Shown piece by piece: positions 9,528 through 15,951 of a stretch of 30,038 nt of DNA. A program made the translations under genes and the position numbers. The notes beneath the pieces were generated by a model. The model did not search any database. It was given only the letters and a program-made list of their open reading frames with translations, and had not been told where the DNA came from. The stretch is from a virus, in IMG/VR virus record IMGVR_UViG_3300046690_000784, positions 1-30,038 of that record. The stretch is one strand, 5' to 3'. The stretch's first letter is position 1, and every line of letters starts with the position of its first letter.

Positions 9528-9530
9528 AGA
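9521..9530 (-). promoter_or_regulatory. TATGCCG element upstream of HNH/terL
   Basis: On the minus strand TCTATGCCGC follows directly after the hairpin at 9531-9548 and precedes the HNH-terL genes. It matches the terminator-adjacent TATGCCG elements found elsewhere in the window. TATG is the core of phiKZ-type late promoters, which suits a packaging gene. Confidence 0.5.
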
Positions 9531-9548
9531 GGGAGGCCGAAGCCTCCC
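9531..9548 (-). terminator. Hairpin terminator after 136-aa gene
   Basis: GGGAGGC-TTCG-GCCTCCC on the minus strand is a 7-bp stem with a UUCG tetraloop, just downstream of the stop at 9558. The U-tract is minimal (TCTATG). Confidence 0.65.
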
Positions 9549-9557
9549 CCATACGCG

Positions 9558-9968
9558 CTAGATGAAGCTACTTTGCTTGAGCGCTCTTAATTTGTCCGTG
9601 ATCAAATCCACGTACGCATCAATGGCGTAGAGCTTTTGCACTTCGTCTTCTACATAACCGGGACACAGGGCAGGCAATGTAACCGCTAAGTCACATGCCC
9701 GACGAATCAGTTCCGGTGCATCATTGGTCGTCGTTGAAAACAACTGGTAAGCCAGGTGTTTCTTCTTCGGCCATTGCCAGAGCGAGTAGCCCGTCTCGAA
9801 CTGCAAGCGCTGACAGTAGATGGTGATGTCGTAACCTGAATGATGAATCACCCGAAGCGTATTGCGGCGATTCGTCTGGATCACGATCTCTTGCTGGAAC
9901 GACCTGTTACCCTTTACGTGCTCCAGCCACAGGAACCCTCGGGTAGCTAACCTCTTCAAAAGCGACAT
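9558..9968 (-). CDS. Unknown phage protein (136 aa)
   Basis: The preferred start is ATG at 9968 with AGG eight nt upstream; a TTG at 9992 would add eight residues but has poor spacing. The protein is basic at the N-terminus (MSLLKRLATRG) with many Trp, Gln and Tyr residues (GYSLWQWPKKKHLAYQLF) and an acidic helical C-terminal half (YVEDEVQKLYAIDAYVDLI). No motif is recognised. It follows the 413-aa gene by 27 nt, so the two are probably co-transcribed as part of the late minus-strand run that continues to terL. A structural or assembly role is possible from context only. Confidence 0.72.
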   Translation of the reverse strand: MSLLKRLATRGFLWLEHVKGNRSFQQEIVIQTNRRNTLRVIHHSGYDITIYCQRLQFETGYSLWQWPKKKHLAYQLFSTTTNDAPELIRRACDLAVTLPALCPGYVEDEVQKLYAIDAYVDLITDKLRALKQSSFI

Positions 9969-9995
9969 GGTAGAACCTGGTCGTGCGACCAAGCC

Positions 9996-11237
9996 TTATG
10001 CAGCGGCGCTCTGGGAGTAATACCGCATCGAATACGCGCGGGCGATCAAGTACAGCAGTATCCCGGTGCGCACAGCCGCAATCACACTGGAGTTCTTATT
10101 GTTAGTCGCGAGCTTCACGATCTTTTCTGCTTTCTCCCGCAGCGAGAACAGAGCAGGGTCCGTGGACCGCGAACTCATGTACACACCACGCAAGCGTGTG
10201 AGTAGGCTGGCCAAGTCCGTAGAATTCCTCACCAAGTTCCGATTCTCCGCGAGGTAGTCAAAACTGTGGATCAGGGTTTCGTTAAGCAGCTCTTCGATCA
10301 TGCTCGCGCCGGACTGGCGGTAATTGTCCGACATCCATTCGAGCGATTCGCGGAAAAGACGGGGCGGCATCGTCTTCATCTGCTTCTCGATAACAGTGAG
10401 AAGCTCTTCGCGAATAAAGGAGTTCCGGTCGGTGATGATCGAGTTGATGTACCTGGTGTAAGCCAGGAGGTTTTTCGACTTGTCCTTCAAGATCTCGACC
10501 CCGTCGTGTTCGACTAGCGAACTCGTCGAGCTGATCTTGATACCCTGCCGATGCACTTGCAAGAAGACGTCGTAAATGTTTTTCAACATGTCACGAATCC
10601 GGCCTTGCGTATCATTGAGCAAATAAATGACGGTGCTATCGGGGTCCATCAGTTCGATGGCTTTGCGGTGAAGACCGGTCGGGCTGATCACTTCTTCGGC
10701 ACGGGCATTGAGCACGGCGGCCCAAGAGCCGTACTGTTTAATAGCGTACTTAAACGTCAGGGCTGCATACGTGGCTTCTGCCGTCGCACGATCCGCCGGG
10801 TACTTAAAGTGCCGGTACAGACGGGATGTGAGGAACTTGTACTGCATCACCAGGACGACATCCAACATCGCCTGATGACGCTGAGCGTCGCTTAGCTTCT
10901 TGCTGTGGAGCAACGCATGCAAGAGCCAGGCACAGGAAAGATTGAGCGTGTCGGAGGACACCACCCAGTCACTGTTGACCGTGGGCAGCGCCACCAGCCG
11001 TGCTTCGAGTGTACTTTCGTCCGCTTGGAGAATCTCGGTGAACCAGCGGTCTTTATCACTGTCAGTAAAGCGCACCACTTGCACACCGGTCAGGTTCCCG
11101 CCAAAGAACTCGATGTGGTCCTGGTTTTTATGGGCGAAACCGACTGTGTACAAATGGATGCGTTTGGCCAATTGCGCGTCCAGCGCGAGGTGGGCACACT
11201 CGCTCTCAAACACGCCCTTGATAGAAACGTCTACCAT
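9996..11237 (-). CDS. Phage protein of unknown function, probable virion or assembly protein (413 aa)
   Basis: A 413-residue, largely alpha-helical soluble protein starting at ATG 11237 with GAGG seven nt upstream. Many amphipathic helices are apparent (for example IRDMLKNIYDVFLQVHRQG and SLREKAEKIVKLATNNKN), and the C-terminus is hydrophobic and aromatic (GILLYLIARAYSMRYYSQ). No enzyme signature is visible. It is the first gene after a terminator plus TTTATGCCG element, so it likely begins a transcription unit (413 aa - 136 aa) next to the HNH-terL unit. By position near terL it is expected to be a late gene; an internal head or packaging-associated protein is possible but unproven. Confidence 0.78.
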   Translation of the reverse strand: MVDVSIKGVFESECAHLALDAQLAKRIHLYTVGFAHKNQDHIEFFGGNLTGVQVVRFTDSDKDRWFTEILQADESTLEARLVALPTVNSDWVVSSDTLNLSCAWLLHALLHSKKLSDAQRHQAMLDVVLVMQYKFLTSRLYRHFKYPADRATAEATYAALTFKYAIKQYGSWAAVLNARAEEVISPTGLHRKAIELMDPDSTVIYLLNDTQGRIRDMLKNIYDVFLQVHRQGIKISSTSSLVEHDGVEILKDKSKNLLAYTRYINSIITDRNSFIREELLTVIEKQMKTMPPRLFRESLEWMSDNYRQSGASMIEELLNETLIHSFDYLAENRNLVRNSTDLASLLTRLRGVYMSSRSTDPALFSLREKAEKIVKLATNNKNSSVIAAVRTGILLYLIARAYSMRYYSQSAAA

Positions 11238-11280
11238 TTAGCATCCTCTCAGATAGGGCAACGATACACAGAATTAGGAT

Positions 11281-11292
11281 CAACGGCATAAA
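11281..11292 (-). promoter_or_regulatory. TTTATGCCGTTG element
   Basis: On the minus strand, TTTATGCCGTTGATCC begins directly at the base of the hairpin 11293-11312 and lies about 45 nt upstream of the 413-aa gene. It closely matches the elements at 13015 and 26152 (TTATGCCGCTGATTCG), supporting a shared late-promoter or processing function. Confidence 0.6.
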
Positions 11293-11312
11293 GGCGGGGC
11301 CGAAGCCCCGCC
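11293..11312 (-). terminator. Hairpin terminator after acidic 358-aa gene
   Basis: GGCGGGGC-TTCG-GCCCCGCC is a perfect 8-bp GC stem with a UUCG loop, followed by TTTAT on the minus strand. It lies 28 nt after the stop of the upstream gene. Confidence 0.8.
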
Positions 11313-11340
11313 GTTTACACCATCCGTTCCAGGGATGAGA

Positions 11341-12417
11341 TTACTTACGTGCGCGCACGCGTTGACGAGGCGCCAACGTAACGAGACGAACACGGAAGCT
11401 TTCGAGGGCAGCGTCGCCATTGGCCACGGGGACCGTCGGGTCTTCGCCGTTAGCCTGGTTCTGCGGGACTTCGCCTTCCTTCTTGGGAGCGGGGACCTTG
11501 TCGTCACCCGCGCCGATGGCAGCTTGCGCTTCAGGGCTCAAAGCACCCGGATCGTTCGGCAAGGCCGAGACCGGTTGCACGACCGGTTGACCCGTGTCGG
11601 TATTGCCTTCTTCCAGCGCAGGTGCCACCCCGGTGTCTTCACCAGCCGGAGCTTCGGCAGCAGCAGCGGCTTCTTCAGCGGCGATCTTCGCGATCTCGAC
11701 GACACGCGAGGTGATCGACGGATCTTGCGGGCAGGGATTGGTTGCCGGATCACCTGCGACGCCTTCACCACCTTGCTGGGCCGTCACATCACCGGCCGTA
11801 CCCACACCGTCCGCACCGTCGTTGCCACCGTTACCGAGATCGGTTTCCGGATTCACCACGCCTTCGACGAATTCTTCGAACGAACGATAGAACTTGCCAC
11901 CCAGCCGCTTGGTCAGGGCTTCCATCGCTTCGGACAGATATTCGACTTCTTCCTTGGGTGCGCCACCCAGACCGTTGACCGAGGGCAAGGTGCCGTCGAC
12001 CACCACCACGAATTCCTTCGGACGGCTTTCGCTGTCTTCGTTCATCAGCGCATCGGCCACATCGACCACGTCAGCGTCGGTGATGTCAGCTTTCGCCACA
12101 CCGTACACTTGCAGGTCAGCACCTTCGGCACCAGGGGCACCGATTTCGCCGTTGACTTCGCTCACCGGCTGGACCGACTGCTGCTGGTTGTTGCTGATGG
12201 ATTCGACGATCTTTTGCATGACCGTCACGTCTTGGGCTTGGCTTTCCGTGGCCACTACACCCTCACCTTGGCTCGGCTCTTTGGCGTAGGCCACATCCAG
12301 TGCCTTGGTGAAGATCTCGGACAACGGACCGCTCATCACGATGGTCGGCTCGTTAGGACGCGAGGTCATCTCGACCGTCTCGCCTTCTAGCGCCATTCGG
12401 AACATGCTCTTGCTCAT
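11341..12417 (-). CDS. Acidic Ala/Glu/Pro-rich protein, unknown (358 aa)
   Basis: The start is ATG at 12417, with AAGGAA upstream; a longer frame to 12630 exists, but it crosses a strong hairpin and reads as non-coding. The N-terminus (MSKSMFRMALEGETVEMTS) is folded-looking. Most of the remainder is low-complexity and acidic: VEIAKIAAEEAAAAAEA, repeated Gly-Glu-Ala-Pro runs and short Gln-Pro stretches. The C-terminus is sharply basic (LAPRQRVRARK). This composition suggests a flexible or disordered protein, such as a scaffold-like, inner-head or DNA-mimic protein. In phiKZ-type phages, many inner-head proteins are proteolytically matured, which would fit, but no cleavage site is proven. The function is not recognised. 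Confidence 0.75.
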   Translation of the reverse strand: MSKSMFRMALEGETVEMTSRPNEPTIVMSGPLSEIFTKALDVAYAKEPSQGEGVVATESQAQDVTVMQKIVESISNNQQQSVQPVSEVNGEIGAPGAEGADLQVYGVAKADITDADVVDVADALMNEDSESRPKEFVVVVDGTLPSVNGLGGAPKEEVEYLSEAMEALTKRLGGKFYRSFEEFVEGVVNPETDLGNGGNDGADGVGTAGDVTAQQGGEGVAGDPATNPCPQDPSITSRVVEIAKIAAEEAAAAAEAPAGEDTGVAPALEEGNTDTGQPVVQPVSALPNDPGALSPEAQAAIGAGDDKVPAPKKEGEVPQNQANGEDPTVPVANGDAALESFRVRLVTLAPRQRVRARK

Positions 12418-12529
12418 GGGTTCTTTCCTTAGGGAGTAGGAACGGAATTGGAGATTCACAGTATTGCTATCTACAGGATAAAAGATCCTGCTGCGTGCGG
12501 TGCATAACAAGATAGGGGAACACGATAAA

Positions 12530-12577
12530 AACCCGCCGCCCGCCGCGCCCCTAAGACGGGTTTGCAACGCTGGGCGG
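12530..12577. terminator. Long inverted repeat (terminator or attenuator)
   Basis: AACCCGCC near 12530 pairs with GGCGGGTT near 12570, with T-runs outside on both strands. It may terminate read-through in either direction. It lies in the leader of the 358-aa minus-strand gene. Confidence 0.5.
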
Positions 12578-12698
12578 GTTTTCGACCATGCGGTGTCATT
12601 CATCAACAATACAATCCAATACCTATCCAAAACTATCTCTGTCGCTACGCTCGTGCCTTACTTCCTTTTCCCTAGCGCGCCAGCGCTCACTCTCTAGG

Positions 12699-12727
12699 TT
12701 GACAAACCCCGGTCTAAACTTTTTAAA
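12699..12727 (+). promoter_or_regulatory. Possible host sigma70 promoter
   Basis: A perfect -35 hexamer TTGACA, a 17-bp spacer and a weak -10 TTTAAA (4 of 6 matches). A hairpin follows within a few bases, so productive transcription is doubtful. Confidence 0.3.
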
Positions 12728-12730
12728 AAG

Positions 12731-12755
12731 GGGAAGGGGGACCAAGCCCCTTCCC
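12731..12755. terminator. Hairpin GGGAAGGGG/CCCCTTCCC
   Basis: A perfect 9-bp stem with a 7-nt loop. No U-tract follows, so it may be a processing or regulatory structure rather than an intrinsic terminator. Confidence 0.5.
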
Positions 12756-12836
12756 GGATAAGTTAATATCGGGTTTAGAAGCTAAGTACTTGATTTATAA
12801 GGATAAAGTAAAAAAATACTGTGTAGGAACTTAGAT

Positions 12837-12887
12837 ATGTGTCAAGGAGCAGAGGCGACGCGGAGCGAAGCGGAGGAAGAGAATTAA
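12837..12887 (+). CDS. Possible 16-aa leader peptide
   Basis: The frame MCQGAEATRSEAEEEN starts at an ATG with AGGA eight nt upstream and stops four bases before a strong terminator hairpin (12892-12914). Only the arrangement of ribosome-binding site, short ORF and terminator supports it. It could be a leader peptide or chance; the acidic composition comes from a purine-rich GCGGAGCGAAGCGGAG stretch. Confidence 0.25.
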   Translation: MCQGAEATRSEAEEEN

Positions 12888-12891
12888 GCGT

Positions 12892-12914
12892 AGAGAGGGG
12901 CGGAGCCCCTCTCT
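12892..12914 (+). terminator. Intrinsic terminator
   Basis: AGAGAGGGGC / GCCCCTCTCT is a perfect 10-bp stem with a GGA loop followed by TTTATTATT. It ends a short transcript that must start between about 12700 and 12880. Confidence 0.75.
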
Positions 12915-12990
12915 TTATTATTCCCTAGAAAGGAATACTCCCTGGAGTCATACTCTGTAAGAATAGAATATTTAATTACAAGACCAGACT

Positions 12991-13014
12991 GAGCCGGGCA
13001 CAGCAGCCTGGCTC
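12991..13014 (+). terminator. Hairpin terminator
   Basis: GAGCCGGGC / GCCTGGCTC forms a 9-bp stem (one G-U pair) with a 6-nt loop, directly followed by TTATGCCG. Confidence 0.6.
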
Positions 13015-13030
13015 TTATGCCGCTGATTCG
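13015..13030 (+). promoter_or_regulatory. TTATGCCGCTGATTCG element
   Basis: This 16-nt sequence is identical to the one at 26152-26167 upstream of the DNA polymerase gene. Both start at or just after the end of a terminator. It contains the TATG core known for phiKZ-type late promoters. Confidence 0.6.
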
Positions 13031-13032
13031 CG

Positions 13033-13062
13033 ATCCTAGAAAGATTCAAACATATATTCTCC
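13033..13062 (+). promoter_or_regulatory. phiKZ-type early promoter (copy 1)
   Basis: TATATT is at 13053-13058, preceded by AGAAAGATTCAAACA. The arrangement matches the copies at 13760 and 19426 except for one base less between the two blocks. A hairpin (13067-13095: GAGC and GCAAGT paired with ACTTGC and GCTC) follows immediately and would cap the transcript. The closest gene start is 13122. Confidence 0.7.
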
Positions 13063-13121
13063 CGGCGAGCACAAGCAAGTAAAGACTTGCAGCTCGTTCC
13101 TATCACTACACGCCGAGACCT

Positions 13122-13352
13122 ATGCCTGAACGCTTTACCGCCATCCTGGCTAACTTTAAGAAGATCCATGAGGAAACTCAGGATCTCACGCAAGACCGTA
13201 GCTGTCGTCAACCGCCTCACGGCATGCAGTGGCTGATACGAAATCGTAAACGGACTAACTGTGCGTCGTCGGATTGGTCGGCGATTCATGGTCATGGTGG
13301 TCCGTGCAATTGCGGCTTGATGGATAGCCATCGTCGCTTAAGAACCCATTAA
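13122..13352 (+). CDS. Small Cys/His-containing protein, uncertain (76 aa)
   Basis: The first ATG after early promoter copy 1 opens a 76-codon frame with a plausible N-terminus (MPERFTAILANFKKIHEETQ) and a C-terminal half holding Cys and His (CRQPPHGM, NCASSDW, HGHGGPCNCG). These could bind zinc. The Shine-Dalgarno is poor. The last third has less typical codon use, so the end may not be a natural C-terminus. It stops 18 nt before the next gene. It could be a real early gene or the untranslated leader of the gene at 13371. Confidence 0.45.
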   Translation: MPERFTAILANFKKIHEETQDLTQDRSCRQPPHGMQWLIRNRKRTNCASSDWSAIHGHGGPCNCGLMDSHRRLRTH

Positions 13353-13370
13353 CCGTTCAAGGAGAACGAC

Positions 13371-13706
13371 ATGAGTGAAGAACGTTTCCAGTGTGCTGAA
13401 GACTTCTCCCGCGATCACCCCGCGGCCGTGAAGTATCTCGAGCGCCTCCCGTACGATCGGGACAAGGGTTCGACGCTGGCCCAGTTCATGAAAACGCTCA
13501 CGTGGGAGTTTCGCACGGAGCACGCGATCGAAGCGCAGGTGAATGCCAATGCGACGATCGTGCATGAGCTCTCACCGGGTCGGCTGCACAGCTTTCCGAT
13601 CTGGGGCGAGTTGCTCTGGAAGGACAGCAGTGGCAACCACCAGGAGCCGGAGCTCTTCGACTCGATGGAATGCTTCGCGGCATTCTGTTTGGCGAAGTGG
13701 TGGTAG
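13371..13706 (+). CDS. Unknown early protein (111 aa)
   Basis: Starts behind a perfect AAGGAG eight nt upstream and is closed by a hairpin at 13721. The 111-aa protein is mildly acidic and aromatic, with a Trp-rich C-terminus (FAAFCLAKWW). The N-terminal half is helical and charged, the middle strand-like (SPGRLHSFPIWGELLWKD). No known domain is recognised. Its placement downstream of an early-type promoter suggests expression at the onset of infection, when jumbo phages act on host processes. The function is unknown. Confidence 0.75.
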   Translation: MSEERFQCAEDFSRDHPAAVKYLERLPYDRDKGSTLAQFMKTLTWEFRTEHAIEAQVNANATIVHELSPGRLHSFPIWGELLWKDSSGNHQEPELFDSMECFAAFCLAKWW

Positions 13707-13720
13707 TCGGGTAATATAGG

Positions 13721-13740
13721 GGCCTGGGTCACCCCAGGCC
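13721..13740 (+). terminator. Hairpin terminator
   Basis: GGCCTGGG / CCCAGGCC is a perfect 8-bp stem with a TCAC loop, followed by TTTATGCCG. Confidence 0.75.
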
Positions 13741-13750
13741 TTTATGCCGT
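13741..13750 (+). promoter_or_regulatory. TTTATGCCGT element
   Basis: It lies directly after the terminator at 13721-13740 and just upstream of early promoter copy 2, so the next gene may be served by both an early and a late signal. Confidence 0.55.
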
Positions 13751-13759
13751 AGAGTCGTG

Positions 13760-13790
13760 GATTGAAAAAGATTTCAACCATATATTCTCC
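13760..13790 (+). promoter_or_regulatory. phiKZ-type early promoter (copy 2)
   Basis: GATTGAAAAAGATTTCA is followed by TATATT at 13781-13786. Spacing from GATTG to TATATT is exactly that of copy 3 (19426). A stem GTTAGA/TCTAAC (13797-13821) follows. The next start codon is 78 nt downstream. Confidence 0.75.
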
Positions 13791-13863
13791 GGCTGAGTTA
13801 GAGCAAGTAACAAGTTCTAACCACTTTCGTTGTTCAACCTCTTCTCAAGCAATTGGAGAAACC

Positions 13864-14127
13864 ATGTCGCAAAACAAGCCCTTTCGCTTCGTTCGTCCGG
13901 ACCACATCTTTCGCAAGTCTGAAGCGAAGGACCATACGCCGAAGCGCAGGCAACTCCTGGACATCTACGACATCGAAGAAATGTCAGTGTTCGAGGAGGT
14001 TCAGGAAGTCTCGCTGCGCCATGAGCTGAATCTGCCTGAGCAGTTCGGCTTAGCAGAAGAGACGTCCTTTGGCTACACCGAAGCCTGGTCGAGTGACGCC
14101 CTCGATGCACTCTTCGCAGCTGAGTAA
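13864..14127 (+). CDS. Unknown early protein (87 aa)
   Basis: The start is the ATG at 13864 with GGAG seven nt upstream; an earlier in-frame ATG at 13762 overlaps the early promoter and is rejected. The protein has a basic N-terminal third (KPFRFVRPDHIFRKSEAKD, KRRQ) and a strongly acidic remainder ending DALDALFAAE. The charge is thus very asymmetric, as in small nucleic-acid- or RNA-polymerase-interacting phage proteins. It is closed by the terminator at 14140. No family is recognised. Confidence 0.75.
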   Translation: MSQNKPFRFVRPDHIFRKSEAKDHTPKRRQLLDIYDIEEMSVFEEVQEVSLRHELNLPEQFGLAEETSFGYTEAWSSDALDALFAAE

Positions 14128-14139
14128 GTCGTAGTACCG

Positions 14140-14165
14140 ACAGGGGAGAGAAGATGCTCCCCTGT
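14140..14165 (+). terminator. Intrinsic terminator
   Basis: ACAGGGGAG / CTCCCCTGT is a perfect 9-bp stem with an 8-nt loop, followed by TTTT. Confidence 0.8.
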
Positions 14166-14205
14166 TTTTGAATACCCCCTACATTTAAACAAGGAAGCAA
14201 AAGCC

Positions 14206-14631
14206 ATGTTCACTCTGCACATCAACGCCGCTCATCGTTCTAACGTCATCCGTGCTACGGTTCGCCGTACGCTGGAAGAAGATACCGTTACTGGCCATGT
14301 GAGCCGCAGCTGGTCGCAGGAAGAAGACATCGTCCTCGAAGCAGGTACGGTGTTGGGGAAGACCGAAGTCCTCTCGACGATCTTTGGCAAGAAGATCACC
14401 ACGATGGTCGTCGAAGGCCTGGACGGTCTGGGGCTGAATCTCACGACCGATGCGTCGGCACGCGATTCGATCTTCGGTGAAAACAGCGTGACAGTGGTTC
14501 GTATCCAGTCGGACGTCGAATCCCTGCTGAGCGCCGCACGGGTGTCGCGCCCGATGCCGCGTCGCAATGTCGAAGAAGTGCGCATCTCGGTGCGCCGTGC
14601 AGAACGTCCGCGTACGCGCTTCGGCTTCTAA
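14206..14631 (+). CDS. Unknown protein, paralogous to the next gene (141 aa)
   Basis: Starts behind AAGGAAG. The central part resembles the next gene: an Arg/Glu-rich run, then SIFGKKITTMVVEGLDGLGL, then a second strand pair (SIFGENSVTVVRI). The equivalent in the next gene is SFYGRRIKSFMVEGIEHLPL and GIYGATTIKIYKI. The C-terminus is basic (RVSRPMPRRN, RRAERPRTRFGF). It has no membrane segment or catalytic signature. The paralogous pair probably arose by tandem duplication within the early block. Function unknown. Confidence 0.75.
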   Translation: MFTLHINAAHRSNVIRATVRRTLEEDTVTGHVSRSWSQEEDIVLEAGTVLGKTEVLSTIFGKKITTMVVEGLDGLGLNLTTDASARDSIFGENSVTVVRIQSDVESLLSAARVSRPMPRRNVEEVRISVRRAERPRTRFGF

Positions 14632-14649
14632 GCCCGCCCGACACATTCA

Positions 14650-14668
14650 GCCAGGGGTGACCCCTGGC
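14650..14668 (+). terminator. Hairpin terminator
   Basis: GCCAGGGG / CCCCTGGC with a TGA loop follows the stop at 14631. There is no U-tract, and the next gene's AAGGAG lies just downstream, so read-through or processing is possible. Confidence 0.6.
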
Positions 14669-14697
14669 GTACCTCATTCCTGACAAGGAGAATTACC

Positions 14698-15300
14698 ATG
14701 CTGAGCATCAACAACCTGCCTGACTACGAGTATCGCGCTAACGAAACAGCAGCGGAGCGGGCTGAACGACGGCTGCGTGAACTGCGTGCGCGTCCGCAAG
14801 CCCTGAACGTGACGTACATCACGAACGAAGATCGCTTCGGTGGTCGTCGTGAGTCGCAGGAGCACCGTCGCAACGAGCTCGTGCGTCTTTACGAAGGCGC
14901 GATCGTCGGTGTCGAGTACAACGAAGGCAGCTTCTACGGTCGCCGTATCAAGTCTTTCATGGTGGAAGGCATCGAGCATCTGCCGCTGACGCTGGAAGTC
15001 GTCGAGAAGAACCCGAACGGTATCTACGGTGCCACGACCATCAAGATCTACAAGATCGCTTCGATGCAGCCGACGATGTCGCACGCTCACACCGAAGTGC
15101 ATCATGAGCATACGGCCTTCGGTACCAAGACGACGACTGTGCACGTAGAAGAAACCTACGCGCCGCATCGCCCGACGGTCACGATGACAGTTGGTCGCCC
15201 GGCTCGTCGCGAAACCTACAGCACGGAAGAAGCTGTGGGCACCCTCGCAGGCGCGCTGCTTGGCATGGCCATGGTTGGCCTGAGCCGTAGCCGTCGCTAG
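14698..15300 (+). CDS. Unknown protein with His-rich segment and C-terminal hydrophobic helix (200 aa)
   Basis: Starts behind AAGGAG. The order along the chain is an Arg/Glu-rich helical N-terminus (~17-35), a two-strand module shared with the previous gene (~65-120), a His cluster (MSHAHTEVHHEHTAFG, ~127-142) and a final Gly/Ala/Met segment (GTLAGALLGMAMVGL, ~181-195) followed by SRSRR. The last segment could be a short membrane-associating helix held by basic residues. The His cluster could bind metal. No family is recognised; it may be a peripheral membrane early protein. Confidence 0.75.
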   Translation: MLSINNLPDYEYRANETAAERAERRLRELRARPQALNVTYITNEDRFGGRRESQEHRRNELVRLYEGAIVGVEYNEGSFYGRRIKSFMVEGIEHLPLTLEVVEKNPNGIYGATTIKIYKIASMQPTMSHAHTEVHHEHTAFGTKTTTVHVEETYAPHRPTVTMTVGRPARRETYSTEEAVGTLAGALLGMAMVGLSRSRR

Positions 15301-15310
15301 ACGACATAGC

Positions 15311-15332
15311 GGCCTGGGGGCAACCTCAGGCC
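15311..15332 (+). terminator. Hairpin terminator
   Basis: GGCCTGGGG / CCTCAGGCC is a stem with one G-U pair and a GCAA loop; it is followed by GTGTGCCG, a diverged relative of the TATGCCG element. Confidence 0.65.
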
Positions 15333-15393
15333 AGTGTGCCGTTTAAATAATCTCAGTTTTTACATCCCTCTTTTCATCTCTTGGAGTATTACC

Positions 15394-15576
15394 ATGATCG
15401 ATCACGCAAACAAAGACTACCTCGCTGACAGCGCCAAACTCGTGAACGCAGTGAAGAAGGTTGCCTTCGTCGTTCTGTGCTTCATGACCTTTGGTGGCGT
15501 CTTGGCTACCACCTGCGAAATGGGTCACTCGATGCAGATGGCGCGCATCGCTGAGATCCAATCTCAAGGCCAATAA
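15394..15576 (+). CDS. Small single-pass membrane protein (60 aa)
   Basis: The start is the ATG at 15394 with TTGGAG nine nt upstream; the earlier in-frame start at 15334 lies in the terminator and is rejected. After a charged N-terminus (MIDHANKDYLADSAKLVNAVKK) comes one clear transmembrane segment (VAFVVLCFMTFGGVLATTC, ~23-42) and a short polar tail. Positive charges before the segment favour an N-in orientation. Such small phage membrane proteins often affect the host envelope or exclusion, but no specific function can be assigned. Confidence 0.72.
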   Translation: MIDHANKDYLADSAKLVNAVKKVAFVVLCFMTFGGVLATTCEMGHSMQMARIAEIQSQGQ

Positions 15577-15586
15577 GGAGTTCTCA

Positions 15587-15913
15587 ATGTACGGAACCAG
15601 TATTGTCAGTCACTTGCTTACCTTGCGCTATCAGGATGCACAGCAGTCGCAAGCCGAAGCCACGATCAACGAGCTTAAGAAAGCACTGCAGCGCTACGTG
15701 TTGCCTGAAGGTCCGGGTAGCCGACGTAAAGTGATCGCACTGCCGAACCAAATGTTCCTGGCTGAGCTCTTTGGGTTTACCCTGCCGCGCGCCGGTGACG
15801 CACAGCACCCCGTATTGGGCAATATCGAATGGCAAGACCATTGGTTGATCTTCGATCAGTTCAATGTCTGCATCGGTGAGACCAGCGTTAACCTGCTCGG
15901 CCCGTCGCACTGA
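15587..15913 (+). CDS. Unknown protein (108 aa)
   Basis: The start is the ATG at 15587, ten nt after the previous stop, with TAAGGAG upstream. A longer frame from 15491 overlaps the membrane-protein gene and is rejected. The N-terminal half is helical (QQSQAEATINELKKALQRYV); the C-terminal half is beta-like with Trp and Phe (NIEWQDHWLIFDQFNVCIG). It is co-transcribed with its neighbours. No family is recognised. Confidence 0.72.
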   Translation: MYGTSIVSHLLTLRYQDAQQSQAEATINELKKALQRYVLPEGPGSRRKVIALPNQMFLAELFGFTLPRAGDAQHPVLGNIEWQDHWLIFDQFNVCIGETSVNLLGPSH

Positions 15914-15951
15914 GTCGTTCGCATAACCCCCTCGTAACAAGGAGAGCCAAA

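Larger units (their letters stand above)
12418..13121. other. 704-bp gene-poor leader with several hairpins
   Basis: No convincing gene longer than about 20 codons is seen here. The stretch holds a long inverted repeat at 12530-12577, hairpins at 12731, 12892 and 12991, a sigma70-like TTGACA/TTTAAA pair at 12699-12727, a TTATGCCG element and an early-type promoter at 13033-13062. It separates the leftward virion genes from the rightward small-gene block and probably carries promoters for both, plus short transcripts. Confidence 0.6.

Noticed and set aside
8640-9530. Classical group I intron in terL
   Set aside because: Only about 30 nt outside the HNH ORF would remain, leaving no room for a catalytic core; kept only as an unproven splice hypothesis.
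11335-12390. 351-codon plus-strand ORF
   Set aside because: Antisense to the 358-aa gene; Arg/Phe/His-rich and without a good start. The minus-strand gene has a clear Shine-Dalgarno and terminator.
13711-13720. TATATTAC on the minus strand, resembling an early promoter
   Set aside because: It lacks the upstream GATTGAAAA block, sits inside the 3' end of a plus-strand unit and would drive only antisense RNA.
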